64,000 nucleotides of DNA, taken from Ancylostoma caninum. Its lineage: Eukaryota; Nematoda; Chromadorea; Rhabditida; Ancylostomatidae. Below, piece by piece: positions 21,476 to 34,088 of the stretch (the first letter of the stretch is position 1; every line of letters starts with the position of its first letter). The stretch spans positions 1,350,501 through 1,414,500 of the forward strand of contig JBAJFG010000479.1 in NCBI GenBank assembly GCA_037903475.1, read 5' to 3'. The notes beneath the pieces were generated by a model. It was not told the DNA's origin. It made no database searches and saw only the letters and a list, made by a program, of their open reading frames with translations. A program made the position numbers and the translations under genes.

Positions 21476-22709
21476 AATAGATAGAAGGGAATGACCGCAT
21501 CCAACGATAGCAATTCTACAGGCATTCTCCGTGATGCAATTAAAGCAATTAGTAGCAATTAAAGGACGATAACTCATTGTGAAACCACAAAACATAACTG
21601 CAATAACCAGTGTAAACCGACAAAACATAACTATAATTCTTTACCAAGAGCAATCAATGAATGGACCATTCCACACTGCGGTAGAAATTATACTGACGGA
21701 ATCAGGAAACGATAAGGTCGACATTGGTCGCCAAAAGCCGAACAGAACAACAAACTAATCGAGAATAAAGGAATAAAACTCTGGAAAAAGTAGAGACCAC
21801 ACTAATGACGGTAGCCTTCGTAGAAAAAAAAGGACCGATGCTTTCAAAGGGGCTTTCAAATGATTTCAGTTTCCGCGCAGGCTCGATTGGGTCGGCGTTC
21901 CACTTTGGAGCACGGCTAAATGGCTTGCGATAGTGCCTTGGAGTGAGCGGAGAAGAGCAAATACTCACAAGATAGGGGATGATGAGTGATAGTATGTGAG
22001 GCGTATGATAGCACATACCTACAAGTATAGGGGGCATGGTAGGAGGTTGGAAACTTATGTGTTTGAATAGGGAAATTATGCTCCCGACAGGCTCAGCTTG
22101 TACCCCAGCCTGTCTGAAACAGGCTGGCCGCTTTACCGAGCATACAATTCCTGGATTCACATAAGTTTTGTGATCTGATAGCATGCATTTATTTTGAGTG
22201 CTATGATGCCTCTTCACCCCAAATTTGGTGTCAATCGGTTAAGCCTCGAGTTAATGGGAGAGACTTGCAATCACTCAGACTCAGAATGTGAGCGTATACT
22301 TTTCTAGTTCACATAAGTTTAGATTGTCTCTCCCAAAATCTTCTAGTGTTCCCTTAGTTCTTATCTCACTAAAGATTCCAGCTCAATCCAAGCAGATTCC
22401 GCGGCACAGGAGTCGTTTAATTCCTCCGGATCATGGGAACCTGTACATGATCTGCTCCAATCGAACTTTTCAACATCGATCACCGCAATTGCTCTGCTAA
22501 AGCTACGAGCAGTTCTTTTGCGAGCCTTTTTCGTTTTTCATCGCCTTTATCAACGCATTTCTTTTCGTTGGACCAACGAACACCTCAAAGTTTTTCTGGG
22601 GCTCGGCCTCGGACCCGTACGAAGCCCCTTTTGCTTTTTGACCCTTTTACGAAGCCCAGCTTGCCCACCGACAAGCTGCGCTGGGGCCTGAATATAATCA
22701 TAAAAAATA
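21476..22709. other. Unassigned interval
   Basis: No gene is recognised. It contains a small perfect hairpin CCAGCCTGT/ACAGGCTGG at 22105-22127 and, at about 22590-22690, GC-rich dispersed sequence (ACGAAGCCC, CAGCTTG/CAAGCTG inverted pair) resembling 19500-19590. Confidence 0.4.
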
Positions 22710-23085
<376 letters not shown>

Positions 23086-23527
23086 CATCAAACCCACAAC
23101 AAAAACGCCGCCATTAGTACAATGTAAATTCATTCCCAAAATCTTCAGAAGAAGAACCACAACGAAAGTTGTGGTTAAAGACTGTTGCCATCCTGTATGA
23201 CATCCCATTTGAGACAGCGAATAACGTATTTTGCAGACAATGCCAGCTAGATCTTGAAAACCGCGAAAATACCGGCAATCTTGAGATAAGACGAAATCTG
23301 TATCTCCGCAACTTCCGGGAACTTTCGGCTTTTTCGCTATTGTTCGGATGTTGGAAGCTTGAAGTTGATGTGGAGGGGGCCGCATTATAACATGTGATCC
23401 CGAAAAGATGATTGGTAAGAAAATCAAGAAGACTTATGTAATTTTAGCCTCAATTCTTGAATTCTGCTTGTCAGTTGGCTACAGACAGACAGTTTAGCAA
23501 TAGCTTCACCGTTTATTACATATATAC

Positions 23528-23691
23528 AGGGAACTCCAAACGGAAGCAGACAATTGTCGGGGCTGCGGCGCAGCTCTCTAGGTCAGAGACATAGGCGCTT
23601 CGCATGCTGATCGCCTGCGTCTCTGCCCAAGAGAGCCGCGCCGCGGTTCCGATCTTTGTTTGCGTACGTTTGGAGTTCCCTATGGAGGGGA
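23528..23691. mobile_element. Small palindromic MITE, copy 2
   Basis: The terminal inverted repeats AGGGAACTCCAAACG and CGTTTGGAGTTCCCT enclose two mirrored halves. It is the same family as 7264-7415. The surrounding TA steps suggest TA-targeted insertion, but the exact TSD cannot be fixed. Confidence 0.75.
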
Positions 23692-23798
23692 TTTATGCAT
23701 TGCAACGAATTAGCGGTCTCGAAGAAGTTCTCCACCCATGCAGAAAGGAATATTGATATTAATTAAGGGATAATAATATTAATATGGAGGAATCCCAC

Positions 23799-26700
23799 GC
23801 CACGGATCTCCCTCCTACGAGGGATCCCAGCCGATTTGCTGCGAGGCTACGTGGCGCGACCCCAGGTGGCGGATAGGGGGTTCACCGCGGACCAAAAGCA
23901 GCCATCGATTGCCCTGCGACGCGGGTAGATCTAGGGGATGGACTCCTTAGTTCGACAGTGCTGGATTCGACACATCTGACCGGCATATGAGTGTGAACAC
24001 GCACTCGCGCGTGTGGGTGTGTGCTAATGCTTCATGTTGGCTGTATCCTGCAGTTCGGATTTAGCCAAAAGCTCGCATTCTCACGACTGGGAAGCGCATG
24101 AGGGGCGATCTGGGGCCGCCTCTAAAAAATAAGCCACGGGGAAGGGAATCCTTAGCCTCAACACTCGAATGCCGGCGACGGGCCGTGGTGACAGGCCGGC
24201 CGAAGAAGACCCACGTCTCGTCGTATGGTTATGACGTCAAAAGTGCCTGAGAAGAAAACTACGGCGTACACGGGAGTCGACGCGCACTTTCGGGGCCCGG
24301 TTAGTGTAAAAACTATGCGAGGGTCCCCGATGCTTCGCGAACGGCGGCATTGGGGGGCAAGCAGGCGGGTCGTTAAGGAGGACAACGTTGCCAAGACGCG
24401 CATTGCGACTTTGAACGTCGGCTTGTTGACAGGTCGCTCGTGCGAGTTAGCAGCCGCACTAGAACGAAGAAGAATCGACATATACGCGGTTCAGGAGACG
24501 AGAAGGTCAGGCAGTAAGTCGAACCAGGATGTGGTTACAAACTCGTTTACCATGGCAGTGCACGTACCAGAAGTGGCGTCGGAGTCGTAGTCTCAGAACG
24601 CTATCGAGACTCAATAACAGAAGTCCAGCGTTTCGACGATCGGCTTATGAAAATTGTCATCGCCACTGTTGAGCTGCGGCTCCACTTGTTCTCGGCATAC
24701 GCTCCGCAAACTGGCTGTTCTGAGCGTACCAAGGACGACTTCTGGGCGTTGCTTGATGAGAAGACAGCAGAGGTGCCGAAGGAGGATACTCTTGTCATTG
24801 CGGGAGGCCTCAATGGTCACGTGGGAGAAACGAGGAGCGACTACAGTTGTCATGGTGGGTTCGGCTACGGGACACATAACGAAGATGGTGAACGCATTCT
24901 TAAGTACGCCGAGTCTCACGACCTCGTCGTAACGAACACATGGTTTCAAAAACGTACATCTCATCTTGTTTCCTTCTACAGCGGCAACACGAAGACGCAG
25001 ATCGACTATGTACTTTTGCATCGTCAAGATCGAAAGCTGGTCACGGACGTGAAGGTCGTGCCGTATGAGACAGTAGCGACACAACATCGGCCACTGATCT
25101 GTTCGTTGAAAATCACTCCACCGAAGAGGAAGTACGAGGAGAGATGCGGAGCAGCTCGAATTAAGTGGTGGAAACTGAAGCAGAAAGAGGCCGCGGTCAT
25201 ATCTCGCATTCAGCTACCGCCTGTCACGAGTGTTGAGGAAACTTTGCGGAAAGCAGCAGTGGTCGTAGAGGCAGCGCGGTCAGAGCTTGGTGCGACTAAA
25301 CCAGGTCGAAGGAAGACCGACAAGCAACCTTGGCTATGGACGGACGAAGTGAAGTCGAGGGTTCGGGAGAAGAAGCGCATGTACCATGCCTTCCTGGACA
25401 GCAAGACAGACGACCGTTGGCGTAAATACTGCAAAGCGAAGAGAGCAGCGAAAAAGGCTGTGGCGGTGGTGAAAGCCGCACATTACGCGTATGTCAGAAA
25501 GAAGCTAGACACGAAGGAAGGCGAACGACTCATATACCGCCTCGCAAAATCTCGTAGACGTCAGATGGGAGATATCGAAAAGTTCCATGGCGTCAACGAC
25601 GAGCATGGCCACCTTCTAATGGACTGCAGGAAGGCAATGAAGCGATGGTGTGATTAGTTCAGAGAGTCTCGACGGAGGAATTCGCCCACCCACCTATCCC
25701 CTATGTATCGCCAACCTACGGGCCCGTGCAGGCAATCACTACCGAGGAGACGGAGGAAGCGCTGAAGCGAATGATGCCACATAAAGTGACTGGTCCCGAT
25801 GACGTGGCAGTGGATCTATGGAAGTCGCAATGCTGGGGATCTGCTGAATGGCTGGCGAGGTTCTTTAACCAGATAGTGGCGGAGAAGATAGTGCCCTCGG
25901 AATGGCAGCGGAGCACCACAATTCCGATATGGAAGCGCAAAGGCAGTCCCGCTGACTGCGCTAACTATCGACCTATTCGCCTACTGTCCCATACCATAAA
26001 GGTTTTTGAGCATGTCATTGACCGCAGGATTCGCGATATCGTGCGGCTCTCCGCTAACCAGTGCGGATTTGTAGCTGGGTGCGGCACCACTGATGCCATA
26101 CATGCTGCACGTCTCTTGGTAGAGAAGCACCGTGAGAAACAAAAGCCGCTGCATCTCGCCTTCCTTGACCTAGAAAAGGCATTCCACCGCGTGCCCCACG
26201 AAGTCATCTGGTACGCTCTTTGGCAGCATGGCGTTCCTGAAGAACTTATCGAATGGTTTCGCATTCTTTACACCAATCCAAGAAGTCACGTGCAGGCGGC
26301 TGCTGGCACGTCTACGGATTTCCCCATTTCCGTTGGTGTGCACAAAGGCTCTGCTCTGTCCCTGCTCCTCTTCATTGTGGTGATGGATGTTGTAACACGG
26401 GATCTGCAGAAACCCACGCCGTGGACTTTATTGTACGCAGACGACGTCATGCTCGCGTCTGAAGAAAGGCAAGAACTCGAGCGGCTGACACAGGCTTGGA
26501 GTGACCCACTTGCACGCTGCGGCCTACGTCTTAACGTCAGGAAGACGGAGTATTTAACGACCAGCATGGATCAGCCCGGTACAATACGCGTAGACGGCGC
26601 ACAATTACCTAGATCGGAAGTGTTTAAGTCCCTTGGGTCAGGAATTTCATCTGATGGTAGTCTTTATCATGAAGTTGTAGCCCGAGTTAATTCCGCATGG

Positions 26701-27113
26701 GGAAGTGGCGCTCGTTGACCGGTGTTGTGTGTGACAAGAAGATCCCGGACCGACTGAAATCGAAGATCTATCGTACCGTTATCCGTCCCGTTGCTCTCTA
26801 TGGCGCCGAATGTTGGCCTGCAACCAAGGAAGTAGAACGTCGCCTCAGCGCTATGGAGATGAAGATGCTGCGCTGGATGGCTGGAGTAACGCGGCTCGAT
26901 CGAATCTGCAACGAGGATATCAGAAATCGGTTTGGCGTTGCGGCAATATCTGATAAATTTCGCGAATCTCGGGCTTGACACACTCCACGCCGATCTTAAG
27001 CTAGCCGGAATCCACGCCGATCGAGCGCCCGGATCAAGCGCGCTAAATGGCGTCAACAGACCTCTAAAGCGGACCACGCTACTAAACGGGACAAACGCTG
27101 AAGAAGAAGAAGG
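23799..27113 (+). mobile_element. RTE-clade non-LTR retrotransposon with 14-bp TSD
   Basis: The element runs from a GC-rich 5' leader to a short (GAA)n-like 3' tail. It is flanked by the identical 14-mer TGGAGGAATCCCAC at 23785-23798 and 27114-27127. It contains an apurinic-endonuclease domain and a reverse transcriptase in RTE order and length (3.3 kb). Confidence 0.87.
24225..26978 (+). pseudogene. RTE endonuclease-reverse transcriptase, broken ORF
   Basis: The endonuclease begins around 24390 (TRIATLNVGLLTGR, YAVQETR). It continues after a frame break near 24580 with LFSAYAPQTGC, TQIDYVLL and TQHRPLIC. Its GDLNGH motif reads GGLNGH near 24805, so a catalytic Asp is lost. The reverse transcriptase (25726-26978) has GPDDVAVDLWK, NYRPIRLL, FLDLEKAFHRVPHE and the catalytic YADD at 26434-26445. 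A stop/frame break lies at 25655-25725 and another frame shift near 26695. The C-terminal part (IYRTVIRPVALYGAECW) follows. The copy cannot make a full protein. Confidence 0.85.
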
Positions 27114-27127
27114 TGGAGGAATCCCAC

Positions 27128-27680
27128 ACTTGTATTTTGGTGCTACTATTCGATATATAAACTCACGGTTTCGCAAGTTTCAAGGATAGACTGTATTAAT
27201 TCACAGAAGGCGCCTGGTCCGACTTTGTCTGCAATTACTTTGCCCGCAGAATGCGTCTGGGAGGATATTTCAGCGAATGGCAGTAGGGAAACATAAGAAT
27301 GGAATGAATCACACCATATGTATACCACCTGATAGAGTGTACATATAACATCATAACGTGGTACAAGCCCGGAAACCGTGAAGATAACTCTTTCTGGTGA
27401 GTAGCCCTAGCCTATCACAATCCTCTGTCACTTCAAGATTCCAAGTCATTAATGAAATCTGACGAAAAGACGCGCTAGAATACATGGTACGAAACTTCTT
27501 CTGTGAACAATGACTATCTTTCTTGGGGAACTAAATCCACTGATTTTAGTCTTATCCGAACTGTTCAACAGTGGTAAAAGCACTGATAAAGTTACTAGTA
27601 CTGGACATGCCAAAACCCAAGTACAACGAGCAACACCATAGGCGATAGTCCTTGGTATTGTCAGCTTCCTGCCTAGATTC
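27128..27680. other. Unassigned interval
   Basis: No gene or named repeat is recognised between the RTE element and the giant palindrome. Confidence 0.4.
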
Positions 27681-27686
27681 GTTCTT

Positions 27687-29149
27687 TGTCCGTGGATTGT
27701 CGCGGTCACGTTAAATAAAGTTGTTGCATTTCGTCAAAACAATTGCATTTGTTGCAATTCATTGCTTTTCTTGCAATGCAATTACGATTGGTGTCATTGC
27801 ATTTTTTTCAGTGCATTGTATAAAATGCAATGCATTAAATTGAATGCATTGACAAAAATTGCAATGCATTGCAACGAATGCATCGTAGTGTTTTGGTTTA
27901 ACTACCCAAGTTTGAGGTACTCAAATGCATTGCGTCGTATCTGTTGCGGGGAAAAAATGCAAAGAAATGTTTTTTTATGGATTATATTGAATTCAATGCT
28001 TTAAATGAAATGTATTAAATGAAATGCATTAAATGCAATGCATTGACAAAAATTCACCGCACTGACAAAAATTGCAATGCATTGCAGCGAATGCATTGCA
28101 TCTAATTCGGTTCAATTACCCAAGTTTGAGGTACTGCCAAGCGTTGCGTCGTATCTAAAGCATTGGAAAAAATAGACCGTATTATTCAAACAAATCAGTG
28201 CATAAAACTAAGTGCATTAAATGCAAAGCGTTGCACTTATTGCAATCTATTGCATTTTTTCAACAATGCGTTGTACATTTTTCAATGCATTTATTTTCCA
28301 TCGGTTCTCCCATCCAAGTGTGAGGTCGTCTCAACCGATGCTGACCATTAGGCTGCTATTAGACTCCACGCGAGGTATAGCACAGGGTGTAGCCGTCTCC
28401 ACTAGCAATACCTATCGATTGGGGGCGAGGCGTAGCCGCGGAATCGTGCTATACCTCGCGTGGAGTCTAATAGCAGCCTAATGCAGTGCATCCATTGAGG
28501 TGATCCCATACTTGGGTGGGAGAACCGATGAAAAATAAATGCATTGAAAAATATACAACGCATTGTTGAAAAAATGCAGTAGATTGCAATAAGTGCAACG
28601 CTGGCATTTAATGCATTTAGTTTTATGCATTGACTTGTTTGAATAATGAGGCGCATTCTTTCCACCGCTTTAGGTACGACGCAACGCTTGGCAGTACCTC
28701 AAACTTGGGTAATTAAACCAAAATTAAAATTAGACCAAGCAATGCATTCGTTGCAATGCATTGCAATTTTTGTCAATGCGGTGAATTTTTGTCAATGCGT
28801 TGCATTTAATGCATTGCATTTAATACATTTCATTTAAAGCATTGTGAAATTAACAAAAAGAAACATTTCTTTGCATTTTCCCCCGCAACAGATACGACGC
28901 AATGCGTTTGAGTACCTCAAACTTGGGTAATTAAACCAAAACAAATGCAATGGATTAGTTGTAATGCATTGCATTTTGTGTCAATGCATTTAATTTAATG
29001 CATTGCATTTTATGCAATGCATTGAAAAAAATGCAATGACACCAATCATAATGCACTGCATTGCAAAAAAGCAATGAATTGCAACAAATGCAATTGTTTT
29101 GACAAAATGCAACATTTTTATTTAACGTGACCGCGACAATCCACGGACA
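27687..29149. mobile_element. 1.46-kb giant palindrome (foldback element) rich in ATGCATTGCAAT
   Basis: The two halves mirror each other over roughly 700 bp each around a centre near 28408. The outer ends are TGTCCGTGGATTGTCGCGG and its reverse complement. The arms contain dozens of TGCATTGCAATG-type motifs. The inner part has a second tight palindrome (CTATTAGACTCCACGCGAGG and mirror). A 6-bp direct repeat GTTCTT flanks both ends (27681-27686 and 29150-29155) and is consistent with a TSD. No coding capacity. Confidence 0.85.
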
Positions 29150-29155
29150 GTTCTT

Positions 29156-30319
29156 TCTCTTTGAATTGGATGCACAGGATTATACGAGAGTAGGGAGATC
29201 GTTCAATTGAAAGGAGTACGTATGCGACGCAGATTAAAATGTAATGCAAAGGTTTTATGGGCAGATCAGCAACTTCAGGGTGCTCAGATTTTGTCAACAG
29301 ACCGAACACGAGAAGGAAGTGACCCTTTGCTGTTAGAACTATTCCTTTGATTCTTCTGCAGATCAGCGCCAGATACGACTTTAGTTGTTTTCAATGAGAT
29401 TTCAAGTGTATATGCTCGTGTCCTCTCCTCGCAAAAGCGTGTGTGATGTTCGAAGTCATCAAGAATCGAAACTCAGTCAGTGCTTTATTGGAGGCGTTGT
29501 GAAGGAAAAGCTCGAATATCCTTTATTTGCTTATTACACTTTTCTGAGTAGCCCTTCCTTTACCTCATGAAGAAATGAGGCTGAACCAACCCAAGATTAA
29601 TGTGACAAAGAAACGAGACAACAATTGACACATGAAATGAAATGACTCCTTAATAACTAGATGAGCTGTAACAGGCAGAGTTTACATAGATATGTGGCAT
29701 GGAAATATATATCTAACTACTCCCTGGAAGTAAAAAGGCTAGGCAGGCGAGACAGGTTCTCAGCAATTCTGGTATAAGAAAGTGGTGGGATAAGCATCTG
29801 ATTGCAAGAAGGTAACAGGGTTTGAAAATGACAACCCGCAAACATGATGGCCTCATTCGAAATAATAAGGAATGCATCACATTTCGCCAAGAAGGTGTAT
29901 TCTTTCTCAACTTGAACAATTTCACGGGAAGGGTATTCGTTCGCCGCTACTTCATCCAAAACGGAGCGGCCTTATACAGTGTGTCTGCCCACCATTTTTC
30001 GAAAGTTCTTGAATGCCGATGTCATAATACTTATCCACTCTGCGTCCATTCACGACAAATTGCGGTGGAATTTTTTGGCTGTATATCTTGAAGCAATTCT
30101 AAATAGACATCGTTAGAATATAACGGATAAAGTGGACAGAACTTTCAAACAGGTGCCTGTAGTGAGTCAACAACAAACAAGCAGGTTCAATTGCTTTGTC
30201 GCTGGTAACAGCGTTTCTGTAAAATGCTGGGTAGGGTAAAATTGTGAACACAGGAGTGAGTTGACTTAATTTTGGTTTCTGTAGTCTAACTTTTGTGTTC
30301 AACTAATTGTTCTAGTTAA
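29156..30319. other. Unassigned interval
   Basis: No gene, RNA gene or repeat family is recognised; only short ORFs without family motifs. Confidence 0.4.
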
Positions 30320-30817
30320 TCGGTATATGTATATAAAAGTGAAAGTTTGTGTGTTTGTGTGTTTGTATGTATGTCCGGAATAGAAATGGCGGAGGATTGT
30401 CCGATCCGAACCAAATTTCGCATGCAGGTCCATCAAGGACCGACGGAGGTTATAGGCTACTTTGTACCTGGGATTATCGATTGGTTTATCGATTATATCG
30501 ACTTTATTGATTTTTCGCTATTTTTGCCCAGGAACTGGCGAGAACATGCCTACCGAGGTTCCTCAATACGCCGAACACGAATATGGTAATCATTTTGCAT
30601 CAAATTATCGATTTATTGAATTTATTGATTTTCCTCTATTGTTGTCCATCGGGTGGTAAGAGATGTCTATTGGGGTACCTCAATACGCTGAACGCGAATG
30701 GCAACCATTTCGGGCGAAATATCGATTTATCAATTTTATTGGTTTTTCGGCGTTCTTGCACACGGGTCGGTGAAAGCGTGCCTTCTGGGATTTTCCGAAA
30801 CGCTTAACGTGGATGAG
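30320..30817 (+). mobile_element. Helitron-like element, family B, copy 2 (3' truncated)
   Basis: It begins TCGGTATATGTATATAAAAG after an A, followed by GTGAAAGTTTGTGTG and the shared GGCGGAGG block. It then has about two and a half ~117-bp units with CTCAATACGC cores. It breaks off in the third unit, before the terminal hairpin. Confidence 0.6.
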
Positions 30818-30959
30818 GCGAGCATTTTAGAAAGGATTTATTTACAGGATTTATTTACCAGTCGAGCAACTTTACACCACTTTCTGAGGGGAGGAGGAGG
30901 GGTGAAGAGGGGTCACTTAAGCCAATCACCAAATTTATTTATTTGGAGACGCGGGCTAA

Positions 30960-33870
30960 GCCACACGTAAATAAGTACAATAACATATCAGTCATTATCG
31001 ACATATGAAACGACATCAACATGTTCATACATTCAATGGTTTCAAACAAGTTCTCCTGACAAGCTTTCTGAAAGCTTGCAAAGACAATTCAATCAAATGC
31101 TCATTTTTAGCTAGCAACAAGTTGAACTCATTTACAGCTCTATAAGTGAAGAATCTCGACCTAGCCTGTGACCTTGCAACTGAGACATAGAGCTTGAGCT
31201 TTCCTCTTCTGGTTCTCGTCAGCGGTACTCCAACAAATTCAACGGGATTCAAAAAAGGTTCCCTTTAATTATCTTGAACATCGTTAACAAATCACTATTA
31301 CTCCTTCTACTTTGCAAGGTTGGTAATCCAAGTAACATTGCTCTCTTCTCACAATTAGGTAGTTGGTCACAGTTCATTCTGAAGCATCTCATTACTAGTT
31401 TTCGCGCAAAACTGTTTTGAACACTTTCCAACAAATTTATATCCTTCTTCTTGAAAGGATTGAAAATAGTCGTTCCACACTCCACTATAGGTCGTACGTA
31501 GGATTTATAGGCACGCAAAAAGACTCGAGCATTTGTAGTTCTCAAGGCTTTGAACAAGTTATAAGTACGATAATTCGACTTTTTAACTATGGCTCTATAA
31601 TGATTATCAAAACTTAATTTGTTTGTTATGAGAAAACCAAGGTCTCTTATTTCCTGGACTGGATTTAGGACTGCTCCTCTAAGTGTATATAAGGGGTGCC
31701 TGGAAGTTTCTTTCGTTTCATACATTTAGTTTTTTTCAGATGCAATGGGTAGTTCCCAAATATCCGCCCATTTATCTATGTAATCAATAGCTGCCTGAAC
31801 AGCACATGAATCTTCAGCTTTCCCTAAACTTTTATATATTTTTATGTCATCCGCATACATTTTGCGAACTACTCCAAATTTGGAGACGGTTTCTGCTCGT
31901 TCATAGATACACAAAATAAATGAGAGAGGAGATAATACTCCTCCTTGGGGGACGTCGCTGTAAGCTGAGAAAACCTCAGAATACTGATCTCTTACACGTA
32001 CTTGATAAGTCCTACCAGTAAGGAAATCACGTATCCAATTCATCATCATTGGCTGAATACCGATCAGTTCCATTTTGTATAGCAGCTTATCTGCTGGGAC
32101 TCTATCAAAAGATTTCGAGAAATCAAAAAATATCACATCTGTTTGTTTTTTGGATTCAATAGCTCTCGACCAGTCGTTCATGGAAGTAAGTACTGCTGTT
32201 ACAACAGATCTACTTTTAAGGAAACCACATTGATTGTCCGAGATAATATTATTCTTCTCAATATGTTCCAATACATGTTTCTTTACAATTTTCTCAAATA
32301 TTCTTGCAAAAAGTGAGGTTATACTCACAGGTCTGTGGTTTTTAGGATCATTCAGTGGCGGTTTCTTGGAGATGGGTGTGATAAAAGGATGTTTCCACCT
32401 TGGAGGGACCTCGGCCTTAATATAGCTCAAATTGAAGATGTGTTCTAGAGGGTATGCTAACCAGTCAACAAGATTTTTAAGGAACTCGGTTGGAATGAGG
32501 TCAGGGGTCGTGGACGTGGATCTAGACCATTTGCTTAGAATATCTGCTATTTCCTCTCTGTGAAACCACAACGAATGCTTCATCTGAGGAGGGCCCATAG
32601 AAGAACTACTCGTTCGTAATGGGACGGAAGATCTACCTTCAGATTTGTTATACATTTTCTGGAATTCAGTTGCTAGTAGGTTTGCCTTTGCAACATCTGA
32701 ATAGACCAGGTCACCTATTTCATTTAATAGGATTGGAATCTGGTTGTCGTGCTCACTACGGGAATTTATATATCTGTAAAAGGCGGTCTTATCCTTGGAT
32801 TCAATAATCTTTCGTTCCAAGTAGATATTATATCGATAGAGAGCCTTATCTAGTTTTTTACTCAGCGATTCATATCGAGCCCAGATCGTATTGTCACCGG
32901 TGGAACAAGCTTTAGCCCACAAGTGTGACTTATGGTAGCTCATCCTTCTGAGATATTCAGGAAGATTTTTCAAACCGACCTCGGCTTTTCGAGTGGGTAC
33001 AAAGAGCCCTACGGCGTGGTGCAATATAGCAAGAAACGTTTCATATATTTCATCAACTGTACCACCATTTTTGAAGATGCCTATCCAGTCTATATTCGAA
33101 AGATATTCTCTAATTCTATTATAGTCAGCAGGACTATAATCTTTCATCCATAATGTATTTAAATGCCCAATTTTCATTCCCAATTCGAAAGAAATCGTAG
33201 CATGATCGCTATTACCAGTGGGTGGTCCTATATTAATAGTGTGAACAAATTCAGGTCTATTGCACAACACTAAGTCCATAATCGAATTCTCCCTGGTTGG
33301 TTCCGTTACCATTTGATGCAAGTCTGGGCACCAAAAGTATCATGGAAAGTTCTTGAGATAGAACCAATGTTTTGGGACATAAGGTCAGGAATGTTTAAGT
33401 CTCCCAGGACGAGACTCGGGAAATTGACGGCACAGAAGTCACTAATGACTTTGACTAACTGATTTGAACCAGATACAGTGCAATTAGGAGCTCTATATAC
33501 GAGAATAAGTCGAAACGAATCTGAGGAAAGCATTATGTCACATATTAAAAGCTCATAAGAGTCCTTCACTGATTCTTGAGAGACTAGGTTATAAGAAAAA
33601 TGTTTCTTAAGCAGTAGGATGACTCCGCCTCCTTTTCTTTTAATTCTGTCACATCTTATACCAGTATAATGGCTACTGACGATACCCAGTAGAGGACCTA
33701 ACTCATTTTGCTGGCTGAGCCAAGTCTCAGTTAAAAAGATCATGTCATATTCATTGATACACAGATTTAAAACCAGAGAATTACTAATCTTTACAAGTGA
33801 TCTTACATTCTATAGCATACATTCAATATTTTTAAATGATGAACAAGGGTTTTTTTCTGCTCAACAAGTG
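30960..33870 (-). mobile_element. CR1-like (Jockey-superfamily) non-LTR retrotransposon, 5' truncated
   Basis: On the minus strand it reads from inside the endonuclease domain (about 33860) through the reverse transcriptase to a C-terminal region ending at 31025 and a short 3' tail. The domain order and motifs fit the CR1 group. Both boundaries are approximate because no TSD is evident. Confidence 0.8.
31025..33870 (-). pseudogene. CR1-like endonuclease-reverse transcriptase, frame-broken
   Basis: The endonuclease portion (33306-33860) has VRSLVKISNSL, MIFLTETWLSQ and LVLGDLNIPD. The reverse transcriptase (31726-33321) has NSDHATISFE, NHRPVSITSLFARIFEKIV, FFDFSKSFDRVPADKLLYKM, DVPQGGVLSP and the catalytic YADDIKIY. 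C-terminal pieces lie at 31249-31725 and 31025-31252. Frame changes occur near 33310, 31730 and 31250, and the N-terminus is missing. Each piece is otherwise well preserved, so the copy is moderately old. Confidence 0.82.
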
Positions 33871-33906
33871 TTGACATCAGCCTTAAATAGCCGGGAGAAG
33901 TTGAAC

Positions 33907-33935
33907 ACCCGAGCGAAGCCGGCTACACCATCTAG
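33907..33935 (+). mobile_element. Isolated Helitron-type 3' terminus
   Basis: ACCCGAGCGAAGCCGGCT followed by ACACCAT and CTAG before T is very like the 3' end of the family B element at 36209. What lies upstream does not match family B, so this is either a fragment or the 3' end of an element disrupted by the CR1 insertion. Confidence 0.45.
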
Positions 33936-33936
33936 T

Positions 33937-34088
33937 CTCTTTATAACAATACCTCACACTAACTGCTTAAAGAATGACTAGCCCATAAGTCCATCCTAGT
34001 TTCTCTTTATAACAATACCTCACACTAACTGCTTAAAGAATGACGAGCCCATAAGTCCATCCTAGTTTCGCTGCCTAAGGACAGCACA
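33937..34088. repeat. 76-bp tandem duplication
   Basis: Two near-identical 76-bp copies each begin CTCTTTATAACAATACCTCA and differ at a few positions. They directly follow the isolated Helitron-type terminus. Confidence 0.85.

Noticed and set aside
22105..22127. CCAGCCTGT hairpin as a terminator or Helitron end
   Set aside because: No CTRR end or element body adjoins it, and no T-run follows.
30320..33935. One Helitron interrupted by the CR1-like element
   Set aside because: The 5' half is family B, but sequence just upstream of the 3' terminus at 33935 does not match family B, so a single interrupted element is not supported.
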